Below, piece after piece: positions 63,121 to 64,000 of a stretch of DNA of 64,000 bases. Source of the stretch: Trichoderma breve (Eukaryota > Ascomycota > Sordariomycetes > Hypocreales > Hypocreaceae); assembly GCF_028502605.1 (NCBI RefSeq), contig NW_026611594.1, forward strand, positions 327,501 to 391,500. The letters are read 5' to 3'. Numbering within the stretch: position 1 is the stretch's first letter; every line of letters starts with the position of its first letter. Below the pieces are notes generated by a model. It ran no database searches, had not been told where the DNA came from, and saw nothing but the letters and a program-made list of their open reading frames with translations. The position numbers and the translations under genes are program-made.

Positions 63121-64000
63121 CTAAAAATATGTCCACTCATCGTTACTAAAAGTAAAGACATTCCCTATATCCAGTGGTGATGGCTCTTCAGTAGGTTCAT
63201 CTGGGTCATCACAGCTCTTATCGTCAGTTACATGATCCGAGGTGTTACTATCCTTTAATATAACATTAGTAGGTCTTTGCTGTCGCTCCCATAGCAAGTG
63301 ACGACGCAGGGACTCGGTAAGCTCAGTCTCGAGCATATTGCGACGCGTTGTGCGCGGCGAGAGAGCAGCTTGGCCCTGCATATCGCTAGCATTGTCAACG
63401 ATGGGGATCCCATGTGTCAGCGTGGGGGTACTGCCTATGGATACCTCTGTCGCGAGGGTAGTGTTTATGGATCCCTCCATCGCGAAAGGATTATCATAAG
63501 AGTCTTTTGGTGAGCCTTGTAGCGAGAGGTCATTGGAGGCGATGTTCAATGGAGGAATGGCCAAGTTCGATTGCGAGGCACGATCACCTGGACTTTGCAA
63601 ACGCTTATTCTGTTCCATCATCAAGGTAAGGAGAGATCCTCGCGGGGTCGGACTGCGCACAAGGCTGGCTCGCTGGAATAACGCGCCATCAACGCTACGT
63701 TGGCGGTTGTCTTGTATTGGTATTCCCTGGTTAGATAAACCGTCATTGTCAACGGTACTCTCGTCAGTGGAATCATCATCAGAACCCATGGCAGTCTCCT
63801 CGTTCGTATCTCCAGTATCCGTGGTCAAGACTTCAAGAGCAGGCGCTTCAAGCTCGGCCAAGACCTCGCCCTGGCGAGGCACGTCGCCCCACTTCCCCAA
63901 GTCTTCAGACTCGGGAGGAATGACTTGTTGAAGACTATCATCATTTGATCTTCTAGTGCTACTATCTTGGTAGGATGGAATTGTTGAGGATGTGAGAGGG
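63121..64000 (-). CDS. DUF3295-like protein, 5' part cut by the window edge
   Basis: The frame stays open from the stop at 63121 to the window edge, so only the C-terminal 293 codons are present. A TTG at 63900 has no claim to be the start. The sequence is acidic and Ser/Thr-rich (GDTNEETAMGSDDDSTDEST), with three copies of a GIPI(Q/V)DN-type phrase, then TPRGSLLTLMMEQNKRLQ. The block TRRNMLETELTESLRRHLLW with the following ERQQRPTNVIL matches my memory of the C-terminal part of fungal DUF3295 proteins, whose role is not established. The end (TFSNDEWTYF) is shorter than I expect for the family, so this may be a divergent or truncated paralogue. The assignment rests on that single block. Confidence 0.55.
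   Translation of the reverse strand, partial: PLTSSTIPSYQDSSTRRSNDDSLQQVIPPESEDLGKWGDVPRQGEVLAELEAPALEVLTTDTGDTNEETAMGSDDDSTDESTVDNDGLSNQGIPIQDNRQRSVDGALFQRASLVRSPTPRGSLLTLMMEQNKRLQSPGDRASQSNLAIPPLNIASNDLSLQGSPKDSYDNPFAMEGSINTTLATEVSIGSTPTLTHGIPIVDNASDMQGQAALSPRTTRRNMLETELTESLRRHLLWERQQRPTNVILKDSNTSDHVTDDKSCDDPDEPTEEPSPLDIGNVFTFSNDEWTYF

Overview
The window looks like nuclear DNA of a filamentous ascomycete (Pezizomycotina). Nearly every gene is broken by short GT-AG introns of about 45-165 nt, and the families present are typical of that group: HET-domain proteins, NACHT-ankyrin STAND proteins, Zn2Cys6 regulators, an A-T-R NRPS-like enzyme, DHA-type MFS transporters and an IFI6/IFI27-like membrane protein. 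I cannot place the species. No ribosomal RNA, convincing tRNA, CRISPR array or intact transposon was seen. Gene models were built by hand, choosing splice sites that keep the frame and restore family motifs.

Layout. 0-3 kb: an unrecognised 319-aa protein and an AKR3-type aldo/keto reductase. 3.8-17.4 kb: a non-self-recognition-like block with a NACHT-ankyrin protein, a HET-domain protein, a crotonase with a signal peptide on the opposite strand, a small J-domain protein and a second NACHT-ankyrin protein whose N-terminus carries a pseudo-palindromic amyloid-like motif. 17.7-24.3 kb: a T5orf172 (GIY-YIG-like) protein, an IFI6-like protein and an alpha/beta hydrolase in a gene-poor stretch.

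25.7-44 kb: a candidate specialised-metabolism cluster. It holds an FAD-linked oxidoreductase, an MFS transporter, an A-T-R NRPS-like enzyme, a class V PLP enzyme, an agmatinase-family ureohydrolase with a signal peptide, an unrecognised 552-aa protein that could be a regulator, and a second MFS transporter. All but the oxidoreductase are on the minus strand. The A-T-R enzyme would activate a carboxylic or amino acid and release it reductively. The PLP enzyme, ureohydrolase and FAD enzyme could act before or after that step, and the transporters could export the product. The chemistry is inferred, not shown.

45.6-49.5 kb: an atypical SDR reductase, a transcription-factor-like protein without a zinc finger, and a protein with two SnoaL-like domains; these may be an extension of the cluster. 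51.3-56.4 kb: a four-exon small secreted cysteine protein with no long ORF, a second HET protein and a Kv-beta-like aldo/keto reductase. 57.4-62.8 kb: two Zn2Cys6 transcription factors on the minus strand and a divergent SDR. The right edge cuts a DUF3295-like gene.
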